64,000 bases of DNA from Agrocybe praecox (Eukaryota > Basidiomycota > Agaricomycetes > Agaricales > Agrocybaceae), in NCBI GenBank assembly GCA_964017145.1, contig OZ024845.1:3534001-3598000 (forward strand). Reading direction: 5' to 3'. Shown in pieces: positions 46,333 through 58,609 of this stretch. Both the position numbers and the translations under genes were made by a program. The notes under the pieces were generated by a model, which did not search any database, was not told the origin of the DNA, and saw only the letters and a list, made by a program, of their open reading frames with translations. The first letter of the stretch is position 1. Each line of letters starts with the position of its first letter.

Positions 46333-47171
46333 ATAGACTGAATCAAATGCGATGTTCTCATTTTTAAATTCGCACGAGTCATACATTTATCAATGTGTAA
46401 TGAAGAGCTCCGGCGCGTGCAACGTCGAGAAGGTTTCTTCTAGATGATATGCGTGTTTTTATTGTTCCTATGAAGAAGCGATATGCAATGGCGGTAATTG
46501 CGGAGCTGGTGGTAGTTAAGCCTCCCGAATGATACAAGATGAAGTAGCGTAAGATGCTTTGTGCAAGAGTGTAACATGTATATCTTAGATCTCCGTCTAG
46601 CCCGCCTTTCTGTGATGTACGTATAGGTTTAGCTCATAGAAGTACTATTTATTTCCATATGTGTCTATATATGCTTTCTCCGTGTTTGACGCCCGTGCCC
46701 CGTGCCCGAGGGTACCGTTAGTGCCCTTTAGCTCTGTAAGAGATAGAAGTATTGGCCGACAACCTGGGAGAATGCTAATAATAGGATTTTGATTATGACT
46801 CGCCATATTGATTGAAGCGCCAGCGCTCTTAATGTTTGTCTGAGCTTCATGTGGGAGCACACAAAAATGCCTGGGATGGTCGTGCGCGTACTACGATATG
46901 ATCAATGGGCGCTCGTGGGAACACGACTCAAGAAGGTTTTGACACCACGGAGGAGAGTCGATACTAATCCGATACTCTATCTAATATTTGAATTCGCTAT
47001 CGGTGATCTAAACTCATTGTACAATGTAAAAATGCGAGGGATGAATCGATCATGATATATGGATAGTAATAAGACGTCATGGCCGTGCAAAATGTCACTA
47101 AACATGACGACGAACGACCATCTTTATATCGTACACAGACACTGCCCTAGGAAATTTTGAAAGAAAAGACA
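46333..47171. other. no supported gene
   Basis: Short competing ORFs only. The right end is the promoter of the gene at 47250. Confidence 0.4.
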
Positions 47172-47178
47172 TATAAAG
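47172..47178 (+). promoter_or_regulatory. TATA box of the 47250 gene
   Basis: TATAAAG, 78 nt upstream of the start codon at 47250, followed by a pyrimidine-rich leader. Confidence 0.6.
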
Positions 47179-47249
47179 TTCTGTATGTTATCGCTTTACT
47201 CCCCATTCCTCGTTCCTTTAAATTCATTTATTCACTACAACTCCGTTCG

Positions 47250-47917
47250 ATGTTCACCAAGATGCTCACCTCTTTTTCTTTCTTCCTTCTACTCCTCACT
47301 TCCGTTTCTGCCTCTCCAAGTCCGCAACCTACTCCTGCCCTAGTTCCCCATCCTGCTGCCAACCTGGAGGTGCGCCAATGTAAGACATCTTTCTTTATAA
47401 AAATCGTACATTGCTCAACACTTTCCCCCCCCCCTAGTTGGCGGTCTCCTTTCTGCTATTACTGGCGGTGGTGAGTGAATTAATTTGAATATACGGTACC
47501 TGGGATGCTCACAAAATTGCTCGGGCCCTAGCTGCTTCAATCGGAAATCAAGTAGCCTCCGAAGCTGGACAACTTGAGAAAGGCTTCACTAGTATAGCAG
47601 GCGGTGTCTTCCAAGGTGTCACCTGTACGTGCCTTTTTTACAATGCATTTCATTCTCATATATACCAACCTTTCATTAAAATAGCTATTGGAGGGGAGGC
47701 ATTTACGGTTATTACCCAAGCAGGTGGCGAGGCAATTACACTCGCTACCAACGGAGTTGTAACCTCTGTTTTTGACTCAGTATACACTGTAGCTACTGCA
47801 GCGGCTGCGAATATTACGTCGAAACCGTCTTCAGCGGTTCCCGTTAAGACTTCTCAATTCGTTTCTCTAGCCATTGTCCTGTTTAGCATTCTCACTGGCA
47901 CGCTGATTCTTCTATAA
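47250..47917 (+). CDS. secreted, probably GPI-anchored small protein of unknown function
   Basis: Exons 47250-47379, 47438-47470, 47532-47624 and 47685-47917 join in phase 1 with canonical introns of 58-61 nt, giving about 162 residues. It starts MFTKMLTSFSFFLLLLTSVSASPSP (signal peptide) and continues with a Pro-rich stretch, then alternating Ala/Gly/Val sequence (SAITGG, SIAGGVFQGVT, IGGEAFTVITQAGGEAITL). The N-ITS-KPSS region precedes a hydrophobic end (FVSLAIVLFSILTGTLILL), the layout of a GPI-anchored wall protein. An alternative start is the fifth codon (M). All splice phases agree, so I regard it as intact. Family not recognised. Confidence 0.7.
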
Positions 47918-50900
47918 CTTTCTGAACTCGGCTTCTACTACTTATTTATGTCTATAAGAGCGGTCATATCTATTTACTGCACTTACTGAATATGGTTACT
48001 GTTTAATTCACTCTACGTACTACGGACCTTTGTTTGTAGTAGTATTTTATACCGGTCTCTACAGCTATTTAACCTCTATAACACCAGTCCTCCTGTAGCT
48101 TACTAATCCATTAAAGTTTGCCTAGAGATAAAATGCTGAAATAGGAACGACGTATCGTCTACTGTCCAGGGGTGTTGTTGACAAATAATGTTTGGTATGG
48201 AGGCTATGGCAGATATATTGTGCAAAAAGTGTTCCCAAAATACAAGTTAAAAATGCCTCTCTCCGCATAAGTTCAGAAGAAATGTATTAGTTCCAGAAGT
48301 ATGCTTGCTTTTGCACAAGTTATACAAAATTCACCCAAGTTCGTAAAGAGTTACACAAGTAGAAAATAAAGGATTATATTATACACAAGTTGTTTTGTCA
48401 GTCATTTCATCCTCAGGCTTTCAAGACACTTATGTTGCATACTTCAGACCGACATTCGCTTGGTATCGTTGGAGACGGCAGAACTGCACGACATGGTGGA
48501 GGAGGAAGAAGCGATGATGAATTCTGGTAAGAGGCCGAAACTGGCAAATGATACATGCACGTGATAATCTAATCTAATCTAGCGAATGGTCAAGTTTGCC
48601 GGTTACATCGTGTCCGTATGGGAATGGTACACCGGTGGTGTACACAGGCCCCTTGCCGAAAGCGCCGAGCATCGCCACAATGTCCAAAATAGTACGGCAT
48701 CCGAATATTATTTCATCCCCTCTTCGCGTCCACGACCAATTCAGCACTTTCTTTTCATATTTTCCACCCTGTTGTTCCATTTCGGCCACTTATTACGAAC
48801 ATTCTTTACCTATTATTTGACTGAGTGACCCACAGAGTTGTTTGTTCGACCTTCATCACGGTTGGGTTGGCGCATTTTCATGGGTACAGGTTCGGGTGGG
48901 ACGCAAACCTGGTGAATGTGGGTTCTGGCTACCGAGCTACGCGTAGTAAAGTTCTAGTTTGATTGACTGATCTCTAAGGATGGACAGATATGCTTTTCTC
49001 CGACGCTGTCTCCCACCAATCCCAGTCCAACTGGTTCAAATATCCTCGCATCGTTCTTGTGTGGCCTTGCCGATCGTCCAGGGTACCACCTATATTCACT
49101 TTGACCTTTTCCTTTCATATATTAGCCCAAGTTGACCACTCCATATCGATAACCATCCTGGTAATGCTCGCTCATTTCCGTTTTCGCGTCGAACTCGGTA
49201 CCCGTAGCTTTCTCCTTTCCCCCCTTTGTTCGTACTATACATCTGTCTTGTTCTCAGCACTAAGCGCATTGCTCTGTTAAAATTCTGTAGCTGTAAGAAC
49301 TTTGTTTCATTCGTGAATCTTAGCTGCGACACCACAGTCTTCCCCTACTTGCTGTAATTGAACATTCTGCAGAATCGATCCTCCCTCAATATCTGTGATG
49401 TTTGGAGAGCTAGGCCGTGTTGGGAATTGTGCTTTTCTCCTTGTGTCCTGGAGTCGTCTCCGGTCGTAGAAGCTCGATTCGAATTAATATTCATGATTCA
49501 CTGGTCACCCATATTTTATAGACACCGACCCTCGACCTACAGGCGTGAACATACCTCGTTCCCATCGCGATCGACTCCGAACTCATTCGATAGGCTCCTA
49601 GAGTATGTATGCCATAATCAAGAGTATCATTATCGTTGCTGGGTTTGACTAGGTTCAAATTCCAGATGCGCCGCAGAGTTGGATTGGGATTGGGATGGGA
49701 TTGTGATCTCGAGAAGTGCATCAAGATGTGAAGACGACAGAGAAGAACTCAGCGCGTGGAAATTATATTATATGTGCCGCACTAACTGATATTCCCCGTG
49801 CAGATCCGCATTCTTGGACCGGCGTGCGTTTGCTGAGTTCTATATTTGCGCTTCAACCACGGAACGTTCGGTGTTCAAGCTTTCTTTTCACGATCCACAT
49901 TTTCATCTCATAGGTATCGGCTCACGAACAAACGAACGTGTTTCTAGCGATCTCAAGTGATAACGCTGATTGCGGCCCTACTTTGTATGAAATTTATATT
50001 TATTACAACGGTCAATTTAGTTCCAGAAATGAAGTGAACAACCAGGGGAACAAACCTTATTTCCTGTGGTTTCTCCAGTTCATTTTTTCTCTTGCGCTTT
50101 GTGCGTATATCAGATGGATAAAACCGGGATGCTGGTGCAGATTTATATCAATGCCATCATCCATGAACGTTCGAACGTTTGCCTTGAGGCCACATCGCTA
50201 GGGTGAATCAAAAGGACTTTCTTGGCACAGGTGCTCGTTCAAATAGACAGTTATGGATGTGTGGTTTAATGGGTGCTCCTCGTGTACAGCTGTCCATAGC
50301 ATATACCAGAAGCTGAGCATTATGAAGGGAACCGGGGGTATAACCGCCGAACGGAAAAAGACGGCGTCAGTTTCCAAGAGTCGGAAGTCTAGCGTTACTT
50401 GTGGTCCAGTTGCTGGAAAAAAGGAGCTCGTAGCTCTCTTGCGCCTTATATATGGTTGCCTATCTTTTCAGAGTTAACTAAAGGTTAATGTTGCACGCTA
50501 AAAATTTTAGTAGTATATTTTACTTCTACCGTAGGTCATCCAGGGTGGCTTGACTGGAGTTCTTCGTCGACATTCAAAAGTATACCTTAAGCTTGAAGAA
50601 CGAGTACTGCGAGTTAGCATAGTAGTTTATCCTGAGAAGCGACATCCTACGAACCTCCTTCTCGATCCCTTGTCTTGCCAAAGACATTGTATGCCGCAGC
50701 AAGAAGAGTCGAGGACCCTTGATTCGTATTCACAATGTATGGTAATATTTTCTAAACAAACAAACTAGTTATCCTATTTTACATACCTTTCAACTTTTTT
50801 ACTAAGATATCTTCTTTTTGTGACGCTCCGTCGCTGTGGTCAATGTACTTTGTACGTGCGCACTTTCAAGTGGGGGACGGCAAAGCTAAATTTAGCAAAA

Positions 50901-51100
50901 TGCCGAGCATTGCCGTATTAATATATATATATTTGTCAACATCCACTCAAAATGCATCCAACATAGCCACCTAATGCGGTCGTTACGTCATCGATTCATC
51001 GTCTCTGAATCTTCCCCGAGTCTTCCTCGAGCCTCCCCGGGGCACACAAATGAAAGCTGTAATGCCACGCTCTCCAGCACATCGCCAGTTTCTTCCTTGT
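47918..51100. other. no supported gene
   Basis: About 3 kb with many ORFs of 60-96 codons on both strands but no motif, intron chain or repeat I can support. An acidic EEEEA stretch near 48510 and a GGGATTGGGATT mini-repeat near 49683-49705 are the only features noted. Confidence 0.35.
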
Positions 51101-51109
51101 CGCAAAAAA

Positions 51110-51500
51110 GGGCTTCTATCTGAGAAAGCACTTTATATTGCCACTTGTGACTTCACTCGTCGCTGTAGTTGGGAAGTTGGACGGTTAAAATGACATTGCG
51201 GATCGATGATGTACGTCTTCACTCATGTTAACCCTACATTTATTTTATTTACCCCCTCAGGTACGTTAATTTGGCCTGCAAAAATGCATCCTGTTGTAGA
51301 CGTCGGCTTGTAGGCGTAAATCCCGACATTACCAACTACCGGAAGCGGGATAAGAATGCCACGTCTCTGATAAATTTGTGCCGTTCGAGTTGCATGAGGA
51401 GTGGAATTGGACATACGCGGAGAGATGGCTGCAGAGAGCTTACGAAGGGGTACGCTTACCACTGGTTCTGACAGAGGTGGGTTGAAGCAAATATTTGGCG
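51110..51500 (+). pseudogene. gene C copy 6, heavily decayed
   Basis: Still recognisable: SLVAVVGKL, MTLRIDD before a GTACGT donor, then a GTTAATTTGGCCTGCAAAAATG exon start and the EEWNWTYAERWLQRAYEG segment in shifted frames. Confidence 0.55.
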
Positions 51501-52935
51501 CGAGAGGGATTTAATATGAGGCAAAGGAAAGGGTGGTGCCTTTTACTTCTAATTTGGGCATGTATGTTTTTCTCCTCCTTTTCGTATCGTTGTGATGCCT
51601 AAAAATTATTTGGCAGTCGATTGAACCACATGTTAAGAAGCAAAGGGTGCTGGGAAGATCATGGCATCATAGGAGGCCCACTGCAACGTCGCGTCGGATG
51701 CTTATACAGTCTCTGGTGTTATTGACAGCGGACGGAGATCACAGCCACCCGGAAGCCATCGCAACAAAAAAAGACCCTCTATTAGGACGAAAAAGCACAA
51801 ACGAAACGAAAAACCCTTGAATTGGCAAATATTTTCGAGGACTTTCCCGCACCATCCAGCAAAAATATTCGCGACAGCTGTGCACTAGGATGGCCCTAGC
51901 AAACATGATTAGGATCAGCTGATTCAGTCTGAGGCGTACCCGCTACCTCCTCACCAAAAACCGAAGAAGCTAGCGCAAGTTAACTTTCACTGGGATACAC
52001 GGAACACCCCCATCGCAAAATAACACGTTATCCCCGATGCTTGCTGGGAAGGAATTTGCCATCACCCCTGTAGTCGTTGCAGTAGGAAAGTTGGCGCTGA
52101 TGTGGACGGTTAAAGCAACGTTGGCGTTCAATGATGTACGATTTCATTCATACTAACATTTTATTTATCTAATTGAACCGTTCAGGCACGTTAGTCTGGC
52201 CAGAAAGCCTGGCGCCTACTCCCACGTCACGAAAATACCGACCAGCAGAGACGGAACAAGCGCGCCATGCCGTGCATGGAAGTCACTGTTCGGGTTGCAT
52301 GAGGAGTAGAATTGGACGGATGCGCAGAGCATATGAAGGGGGCCGTTTACCACTGTGGTCGAGGATCGCTTCGGCGGAGGTGTGAGTAGGGTTCAAGCAA
52401 GAGCGCGGTATGAGAGCGGAAACGAAGGACAGTGGTGCCCTTTGATTCTAAATTAGATGTGTACGGTTTTCCTCCCCCTCTTGTCATTATCTCTAAAAAT
52501 GTTAGCCAGTCGATCAAATTTCCAACCCCATGTTACGTGCGAGGTAGATTGTGGCATCTCAGGAGGCCTACTGCAACGTTCTGTTGGATGTTGATACAAT
52601 TTATGGTGCCATAAACACGCAGATGGAGGGCACGGCGGACCAGAAGCTATCGCGACAAAACAAATTCCCTATTAAGACGAGAAAACACAAATGAAATAAA
52701 AACCCTCTGAACTAACACACATTTTTGAGGACGTTCCCGCACCATCCAGCAAAGATGGTCGCAACAGCCGTGAAATAAGAAGGCTTTCAGCAACGAACGT
52801 GATTAGGACCAGCCGACAAGAGGATCGTTCATTCTGCAACGCTGTTATTCCGACTCCCGAGGTCCGAGAAACTCCTCAATGTAATTCAGTCTGAGGCGTA
52901 CCCGCTACCTCGCTGAAACCTGAAGAAGCTGGTAT
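51120..52935. repeat. tandem duplication of about 0.9 kb
   Basis: 51120-51985 and 52050-52935 align in direct orientation. The gene C remnant is followed by matching sequence (AGGAGGCC.ACTGCAACGT, CCCGCACCATCCAGCAAA, CAGTCTGAGGCGTACCCGCT). The spacing drifts from about 924 to 960 because of indels, so the duplication is old. Confidence 0.8.
52050..52390 (+). pseudogene. gene C copy 7, heavily decayed
   Basis: Shows VVVAVGKLALMWTVKATLAF, an intron-like GTACGA...TTCAG, then GTLVWPESLAPTPTSRKYRP and PAETEQARHAVHG. Like copy 5 it still has the four bases (WTVKA) that copies 1, 3 and 4 lost. Confidence 0.55.
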
Positions 52936-53129
52936 TACAAGTTAATGTTAAAGGGTGACTGTGTAGTCCTTCATGGAATGCTGGGATACAAGGAAAATAA
53001 TTTTTTTATTGTCTGCACCCATCTTCGGTAGAGATATTTATTTAGATTCATGTTAAGACACTGTCCGGGGGAGATACGAAAATAATGATGATTATCCCGT
53101 ACAAAACTTGAATACTACAAAATTTCTAA

Positions 53130-54510
53130 CAAAAAATCGTCTTAAGGGATGACTTCGTCATCCTACTTCTCCATCGACTCATTAACAAAAAAAAGTTTTC
53201 GGAGTCTCTTGAGGTTGATTGGACGGATAAAAGTTGAGGAGAGTTCATTGGCAACCTTCTTAGCCTAGAGCCCAACTCAAGTGCATTGCGACGTAAAGTC
53301 ATACCTCGCGACCGGAAGAAATCGTTTGACCGAGTGCCGCCCACCAACAGCCAGCGGAGCATGTTTGTAAAAGGGATCCATCTCGTTGAACGCTCCCTGG
53401 CTGAGCAATAGATACTAAGCGTCCGTCTGCTAATGGTTGAAGCTGAAGGCCAGGGCCAGGAGAGACGAGGTCGAAGTCGTGGAAGGCGGCGCAAATTTCC
53501 TTGAAAGATAGTGATGGTTCTTCCTTGCGAGGCCGCAGTCAACCATCTTTCAAATAACGCATTAGTTCGAGATGAAGATGAGGAAGGACACGACTCACCG
53601 GGCGTACTATACAATACTGCCAGTATCACTAGCATATAACTTGCGACCACCCGCATATTTTAGGTGTTAAGTTTCTCGATAGTACCAAGGCCATCGAAAT
53701 GACACTATAAGGTGGCCCAGGATCTGGTGCCGTGAAATTAAGCTCAAACCATCACTTATATTGACCAATCCATCGATGTTGAAATGTTGACGGCCGTAAC
53801 TGATTCGTAAAATACAGGCCAATGCCAGCGGCGCACATATACAGGGCAGCGCGGGTACAGTGCTCACGAACGCTTCCGTGGTATTTGTTGCATCTTTGGG
53901 TAGGGTGACTTGCATCGTAAACGTGAGGAAGAGGGCTGGTGGTGTTGCGGATAGAAGGCAAGAAGGCTGCCCAACCGGAGTCGCTTAAGTGGTCATGGGG
54001 TGTGTTGAATCTGGTCCGGAGGTCGATGTATGCTTCTGTGCTACCGGAAGTAGGTTGAGGGTATCCATAGCATCATTAGCCCGTCTTGAGCAGGACTCTT
54101 CATTCAGGGAAATTAGAAAAGTAATTGAACAATAAAGAGAAAACGCAGGCGTGCCTGGACAGAAAAGGCGTGATATTGTATGCCCACCTCCTATACCCCA
54201 GCCCGTGCACCTCTGAATAGTACCCATCCTCCTGAAGAAGACTGATTATGCAGGTCAGGCAATCCCGGTGATTGCAATTGTAGTTGAAAACTAGATAATG
54301 GTCAGTAAGTGCAACAAATTAGTGTGCCATGCAACGTTCGAACGCACCGGAATTTCCTTGAGTCCCTACGAGAGCCACTTGGTGAACAAAATTGCTAAAC
54401 ACTTGAGATTCTCCACCAGTTCGTGCTGTGTCTAATAACAGAAGAGAAATGACTGGTGTCATCATCGGACCTCGGGCCTCAAATAAAAGGAACAAGCTAC
54501 CCACCATTTC
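53130..54510 (-). pseudogene. possible sialidase-like (GH33) relic
   Basis: Three minus-strand pieces in order look like parts of an exo-sialidase. Near 54450, SLFLLFEARG...ISLLLLDTARTGGES resembles the 'FEAR ... RS.DGG.TW' start. Near 53790, the frame reads GLVNISDGLSLISRHQI. Near 53440, EICAAFHDFDLVSPGPGLQLQ followed by DGRLVSIAQPG resembles the GPGxGIQL..GRLVVP segment. The pieces lie in different frames with stops between them, so I read a decayed gene. The 176-codon ORF at 53126-53656 is an antiphase frame over the same DNA. The assignment rests on short motifs only. Confidence 0.33.
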
Positions 54511-54693
54511 GAAGGAACGGACGAACGAATATCACCCGCTGAAGTTAAATTCACAGTATTGAATGGCAGCGCCGCTCACAACGTCGTCGGAGAAGTCAAT
54601 GGTCAATATTCCGTTGATGGTCGCTTCGAAGTTCGTGTATCGTGCTCCGTTCCTTTTGACCGACAAGGATACCGGGTTTCTCTTGAGAAATGA
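54487..54693 (+). pseudogene. orphan coding fragment, family unknown
   Basis: A clean open frame without its own ATG reads HFEGTDERISPAEVKFTVLN, then AAHNVVGEVNGQYSVDGRF and RVSCSVPFDRQGYRVSLEK before TGA. The alternating pattern suggests a beta-rich domain end. No upstream exon found. Confidence 0.3.
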
Positions 54694-55305
54694 TTGCTGA
54701 GAAATGACTTGCGGGACTTCAAGTTCAAGCTTAGAAGCTACAAGCTACAAGTGCGGTGACGAGGTATACCAAAGGTCAACAAGTGGTAGTTGGTTCCAAT
54801 GTAAGATGTTACAATGCATAGCTACCGTAGGTGCTGCTTTGGCGCTACCGGCGGAGATCCTAGAAATAATGCATAGATAGAGGGAGCAGAGAAGCCGATT
54901 TGAAGCCCGAAGCTTTGAAGATTCATGTTACTGCATCGAAGTTGTGGTATTGAAAGTTGTTTAACGCGAACGTCTAGCACCATGGCCAGCAAATATCCGG
55001 ATCGATTCAGGGGTGAGAAAAAGATAACTCCGGTTCATGATCGGGAGCATGCCGAAACATGCCGAGGCTACTGTGTACGTTGGAGTAAGTTGACTGTCGA
55101 ACTTCAAAGGACTTGTACATCGTCTGCACTTAGTAAGTCAATAGTACGTAGTTTCTTATAGTTGTCAGTTGTACGTGTATTTTTATACAGCATAGTGATT
55201 CAAAATATTAATATTATGTACCAGATGAATCGCAATTAGTTACACCCCCCTTTTAAACTCAGCTAAACAGGTCGTCAAAGTTCGATACCTCATTTGACGG
55301 CCACC
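54694..55305. other. no supported gene
   Basis: A 59-codon ATG ORF (54982-55161, MASKYPDRFRGEKK...) is the only item; unsupported. Confidence 0.35.
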
Positions 55306-55449
55306 ATGTACAACGGTTTATTCCTCCTTCTGCTTGTCCTCATCGCCGTGATTTTTCGGTCTCGAATAAATTCGAAGCAGTGTCCGCCTGGGACGAAGCC
55401 GCTACCCATCGGAGGGAATGTGAAGGACGTGCCTGCAGAAGCAGTTTAG
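55306..55449 (+). pseudogene. cytochrome P450 N-terminal stub
   Basis: A well-placed start (CCACCATG) gives MYNGLFLLLLVLIAVIF, a P450 membrane anchor, then RSRINSKQCPPGTKPLPIGGN, the Pro-rich hinge (PPGxxxxPxxGN), and stops at TAG after VKDVPAEAV. Nothing P450-like follows. Either the gene was truncated here or the rest was removed by a rearrangement. A P450 in this position would fit the terpene synthase 5 kb away. Confidence 0.7.
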
Positions 55450-56085
55450 AAGGTGTTAGACGTGCGTCCGAAGAGGTCCTTTTCCCCCCTTTTACCCATA
55501 TCAATTTCTGATAGAACGTCCTGTGAATTAGTTGGCCCATTCGCACCTCGTATCACGAGAAGGATGCTCACGCATGTCTCCGGCACATATGTTTTATCCA
55601 GGCATATGGGAGATAATTACCGCCATAATGCAATGAACCTACCATGAAACGAGTTCACACAGATGTGAATACTATGCAATTGTACGGTCGTAATTGGTTT
55701 CCTTCAGGCTAGCTCAGAGACATGTCAACGTTCAAATTATCACGATTCACCACACATTACATCCGGCTCCTTTGGAGAAGAGCGCTATTGAGCTATTCTA
55801 CTCTGAAATTCTGTGGGCGATATAAATGTTCGGTACTTCTATTTTCTGCTTACCCAGCGAAGATCAGACAGCGCTTAATCGTGAAGCATGGACAGACAAA
55901 TCGATAATACGTAATTGCTCTACGGTTATAATCGGCTTGAGCCTCTGCAACCGAAAGTTAAATACAGGAAAACGAAGCAAATTATCGCGCACACGGTAGA
56001 AATATAGTTTGAGATAACATAATTTCACGGTCATTTTATCACTAGATGGATACATAGAAAAACTTCCCGTTTGAATAAGTGGTAA

Positions 56086-57140
56086 TTATTTGTTTAGCCC
56101 AAGTTTCTCTTTAACTGTGGTGGGATCCGTTTCATTCACCTCCTCAATAAGCACACGATCCCATCCAGAGTCAGGTCCACCAAGTGCAGCACTATCTTTC
56201 TTGCTGATGTTTCTCCACCGGTCTACATTAGGGTCATTCCACTGCAGAAAACGCGCCCTTTGCAACTCCCCTTCACTATTGACCATGAGGAGAAGGAATC
56301 TGAGTCTCGTGTAATCGTCCGGATCAATTGTGACCTCCAGCTCGGGGTAGTCTCTTCTAATATCAGACAAAGGCTCGACGGAAGCGCGAAGTACCTGAGC
56401 AGGTATTGATCAGTTTGAACACAGCGGCATAGTTAGGTAGAAAAATGACCTTAAATTGGTGATATGTTGCTTCCGCTGAAAGGTGTGGTAAAACGATAAT
56501 CTGCATACTGGAGAGACAAGGTACATCTAATGGTTAGCTCCCGTTTCTAGCGTGAAAAAGGAATCAATCGCACCAATGAGTCATCACTCTTTCACGAGGA
56601 TGATTGGCAAGGTCTAAGGATATCCTCGTCCAGACCGTGAAACAAGCCCTCCAGTACTGCATCCATCGAGATAGGATACGATCGACTTCGACTAGCTCTT
56701 GCATAGACGGATCGCTTGCGGTTTCTGTTGCGTCCTCTCGAGCACCATTCGAAGCAGCAAGAGAAGGGTGGATTCTACAGCTTTGCTTGTGCGTAGCTCT
56801 CCAGGACGCGGACTGGCATTTCCTCGACTTCAGTCGTTGATAATTAGCTGGGGCCCATGGATGAAAAGAGAAAGAAATACCCACACAGTACGTCACTAGC
56901 CTGGTTTTTGTCAGAGTAAGTCTTGTGAAGGAGGGACCCCTAAGATACTCACAAGCATCTAGAGCATCGCTTGATTTTGCTCCCTGGAAGCTCCTTGTTG
57001 CAATAATAGCACGTGTAAAGCATTCGAGAGAGACACTGTGGTGGAAGTCCCTAAGAAAGCGAAGATGGCTTAAGGATGTCGCCCTCAGCTTCTTTAGTGT
57101 GAGAATCCGTTGCCGGTGTAATGCCGTTACGGTTGCCAAT
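56086..57140 (-). CDS. MYND-type zinc-finger protein (copy 2)
   Basis: Minus-strand exons read LRFLRDFHHSVSLECFTRAI (alpha-helical region), then after an intron KCQSASWRATHKQSC (second half of a MYND finger), then SLDLANHPRERVMTHW, and finally VLRASVEPLSDIRRDYPELE with the domain DDYTRLRFLLLMVNSEGE and FLQWNDPNVDRWRN, stopping at 56086. This parallels the gene at 452-1485 over its length, but in opposite orientation. The first half of the finger was not located and the 5' end upstream of 57140 is uncertain, so the gene model is incomplete. Confidence 0.6.
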
Positions 57141-57435
57141 TGAAAGGTAAAAGTATAAGATAATGGCTAATTTTGATTTGATTTTAAGACTCTTACCCAC
57201 ACCTGTGAGATACTCAACTTTAATGAATCAAAAACTTAGTAGCGCAGATACACAAGAGAGCATCATAGTAGAGGACATGCTCATTCAGGACAGGAATAAT
57301 ATAAGACCACATGTTTGTCCATGAATGCGTGCCACGTCGGGGCAGTGGTGCTTTCAAAAGGCGTCAACGACAAAGCAATGAACTCCAATCATGTTTCTAA
57401 CAAATGCTCCCATGATTCGTTCTCCGCCTTATCAG

Positions 57436-58034
57436 GAGAAGGGGCCGTTGTATTCAGCGTCTGATTGATGTCACCTCAGTCAGAAAACATTCTCTGCATA
57501 TCGATGCCATCCTAGGTGGTAGTAACTACGTTTGTGATGGCTGTATGGGTATGAATTTGGGCATACCGTGCCGTCATTACTTACATGTGCTAACGCTATT
57601 TCCAAGTTTTCCTTTCAACTTGGGAATCGTACGTCCAAGGTAAGCGCATTGCAAGAGAAGCAGGATATCACCGTACAGAAGAATACCTGCCCGTTCACGC
57701 GAAGTTATACACATCAAATCCTTTTGCGGCCGTCCAGGCTCATCCCTCTGGTCCTCCTGCAAGTCAAGTGGTTCAGTCGCGAACATCATTCCAAGAGCTG
57801 AATGCTGGTATGCGGTCTCTTCTGCCAGGGATTCAAACACAAGAACAGCTGGACTTTGTTAGACCAGAACAGCAAGGATTAATGAGTGAAGACAATTCAA
57901 TCCAGGAGCCAAATCCCATAATGGCAGGAGATGCGGGGTTTGTTGTGAGACATATGAATAATGATACACGTGCAAAATGCCCTATGCTGCAAAACAACCG
58001 ACAGCTCAGTGAATCTGATACTGAGAAAGATTAA
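57436..58034 (+). CDS. hypothetical protein, at least two exons
   Basis: An exon 57436-57548 (CIQRLIDVTSVRKHSLHIDA...YVCDGCM) joins in phase through a GTATGA...CTAACGC...CCAAG intron (57549-57606) to 57607-58034 (STWESYVQGKRIAREAGYH, then a Gln/Pro/Ser-rich tail ending SESDTEKD). The branch-point CTAAC and the matching phase support it. Further 5' exons are probably missing from my model. A CxxC pair is present in YVCDGCM. Family not recognised. Confidence 0.4.
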
Positions 58035-58324
58035 GGTTTAAGATAATATACTTACAAGGCCTATAGATATGTTTTGATAACACAGAGCAAAAGGTACCGA
58101 CATAGTATAGAGTATGGACAAATGACATGACTGAGTCAAATGATGGCCTGGCTCAGGACTCTCTAGTATTCTTAGCGTGGCAATTTCCATAATGGGATTT
58201 CTGGAAATGTGCCTATTTTATACGCAATACGGCAGTGACGATCTATCTTTGCCTTATTCAGGACTAATATTGCGTATAGAGTACTTGATAGAAATTTATA
58301 CCTTAGGTAAACACCCCCTCGTGG

Positions 58325-58609
58325 TTAGAAAGCATATTTTATTGTGAAAGTAGCGCTTTCTTGATCATTTTCAATCTCCGATTTAGCGATTATCGGTGCC
58401 AACGAGTAAATAATGTGGGAAACAGGGTTTCTAAATTCTAGGGAAACAAATATCTCAATATATTTATCCATAATTTTCTGGGGGATAGCCTGATAATATC
58501 TAATTTGAGAAATACCGTGAAATACAGTGATCACGAGGATGTGATCGGGATTCGGATCGTTTGTAAACTCCAATTTGGATGTTTTTGCCTTCGTGTTTCG
58601 TATTTTCAA
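58325..58609 (-). CDS. hypothetical ORF
   Basis: 94 codons starting MKIRNTKAKTSKLEF. Ile/Tyr-rich with balanced composition (YYQAIPQKIMDKYIEIFVSL), so possibly coding, but no family recognised and no supporting exon found. Confidence 0.22.
   Translation of the reverse strand: MKIRNTKAKTSKLEFTNDPNPDHILVITVFHGISQIRYYQAIPQKIMDKYIEIFVSLEFRNPVSHIIYSLAPIIAKSEIENDQESATFTIKYAF

Noticed and set aside
53126..53656. 176-codon minus-strand ORF with signal-like start
   Set aside because: Arg/Ser-rich composition and a GTGAGT...AAAG intron-like sequence inside; another frame over the same DNA gives the sialidase-like motif, so this is probably an antiphase frame.
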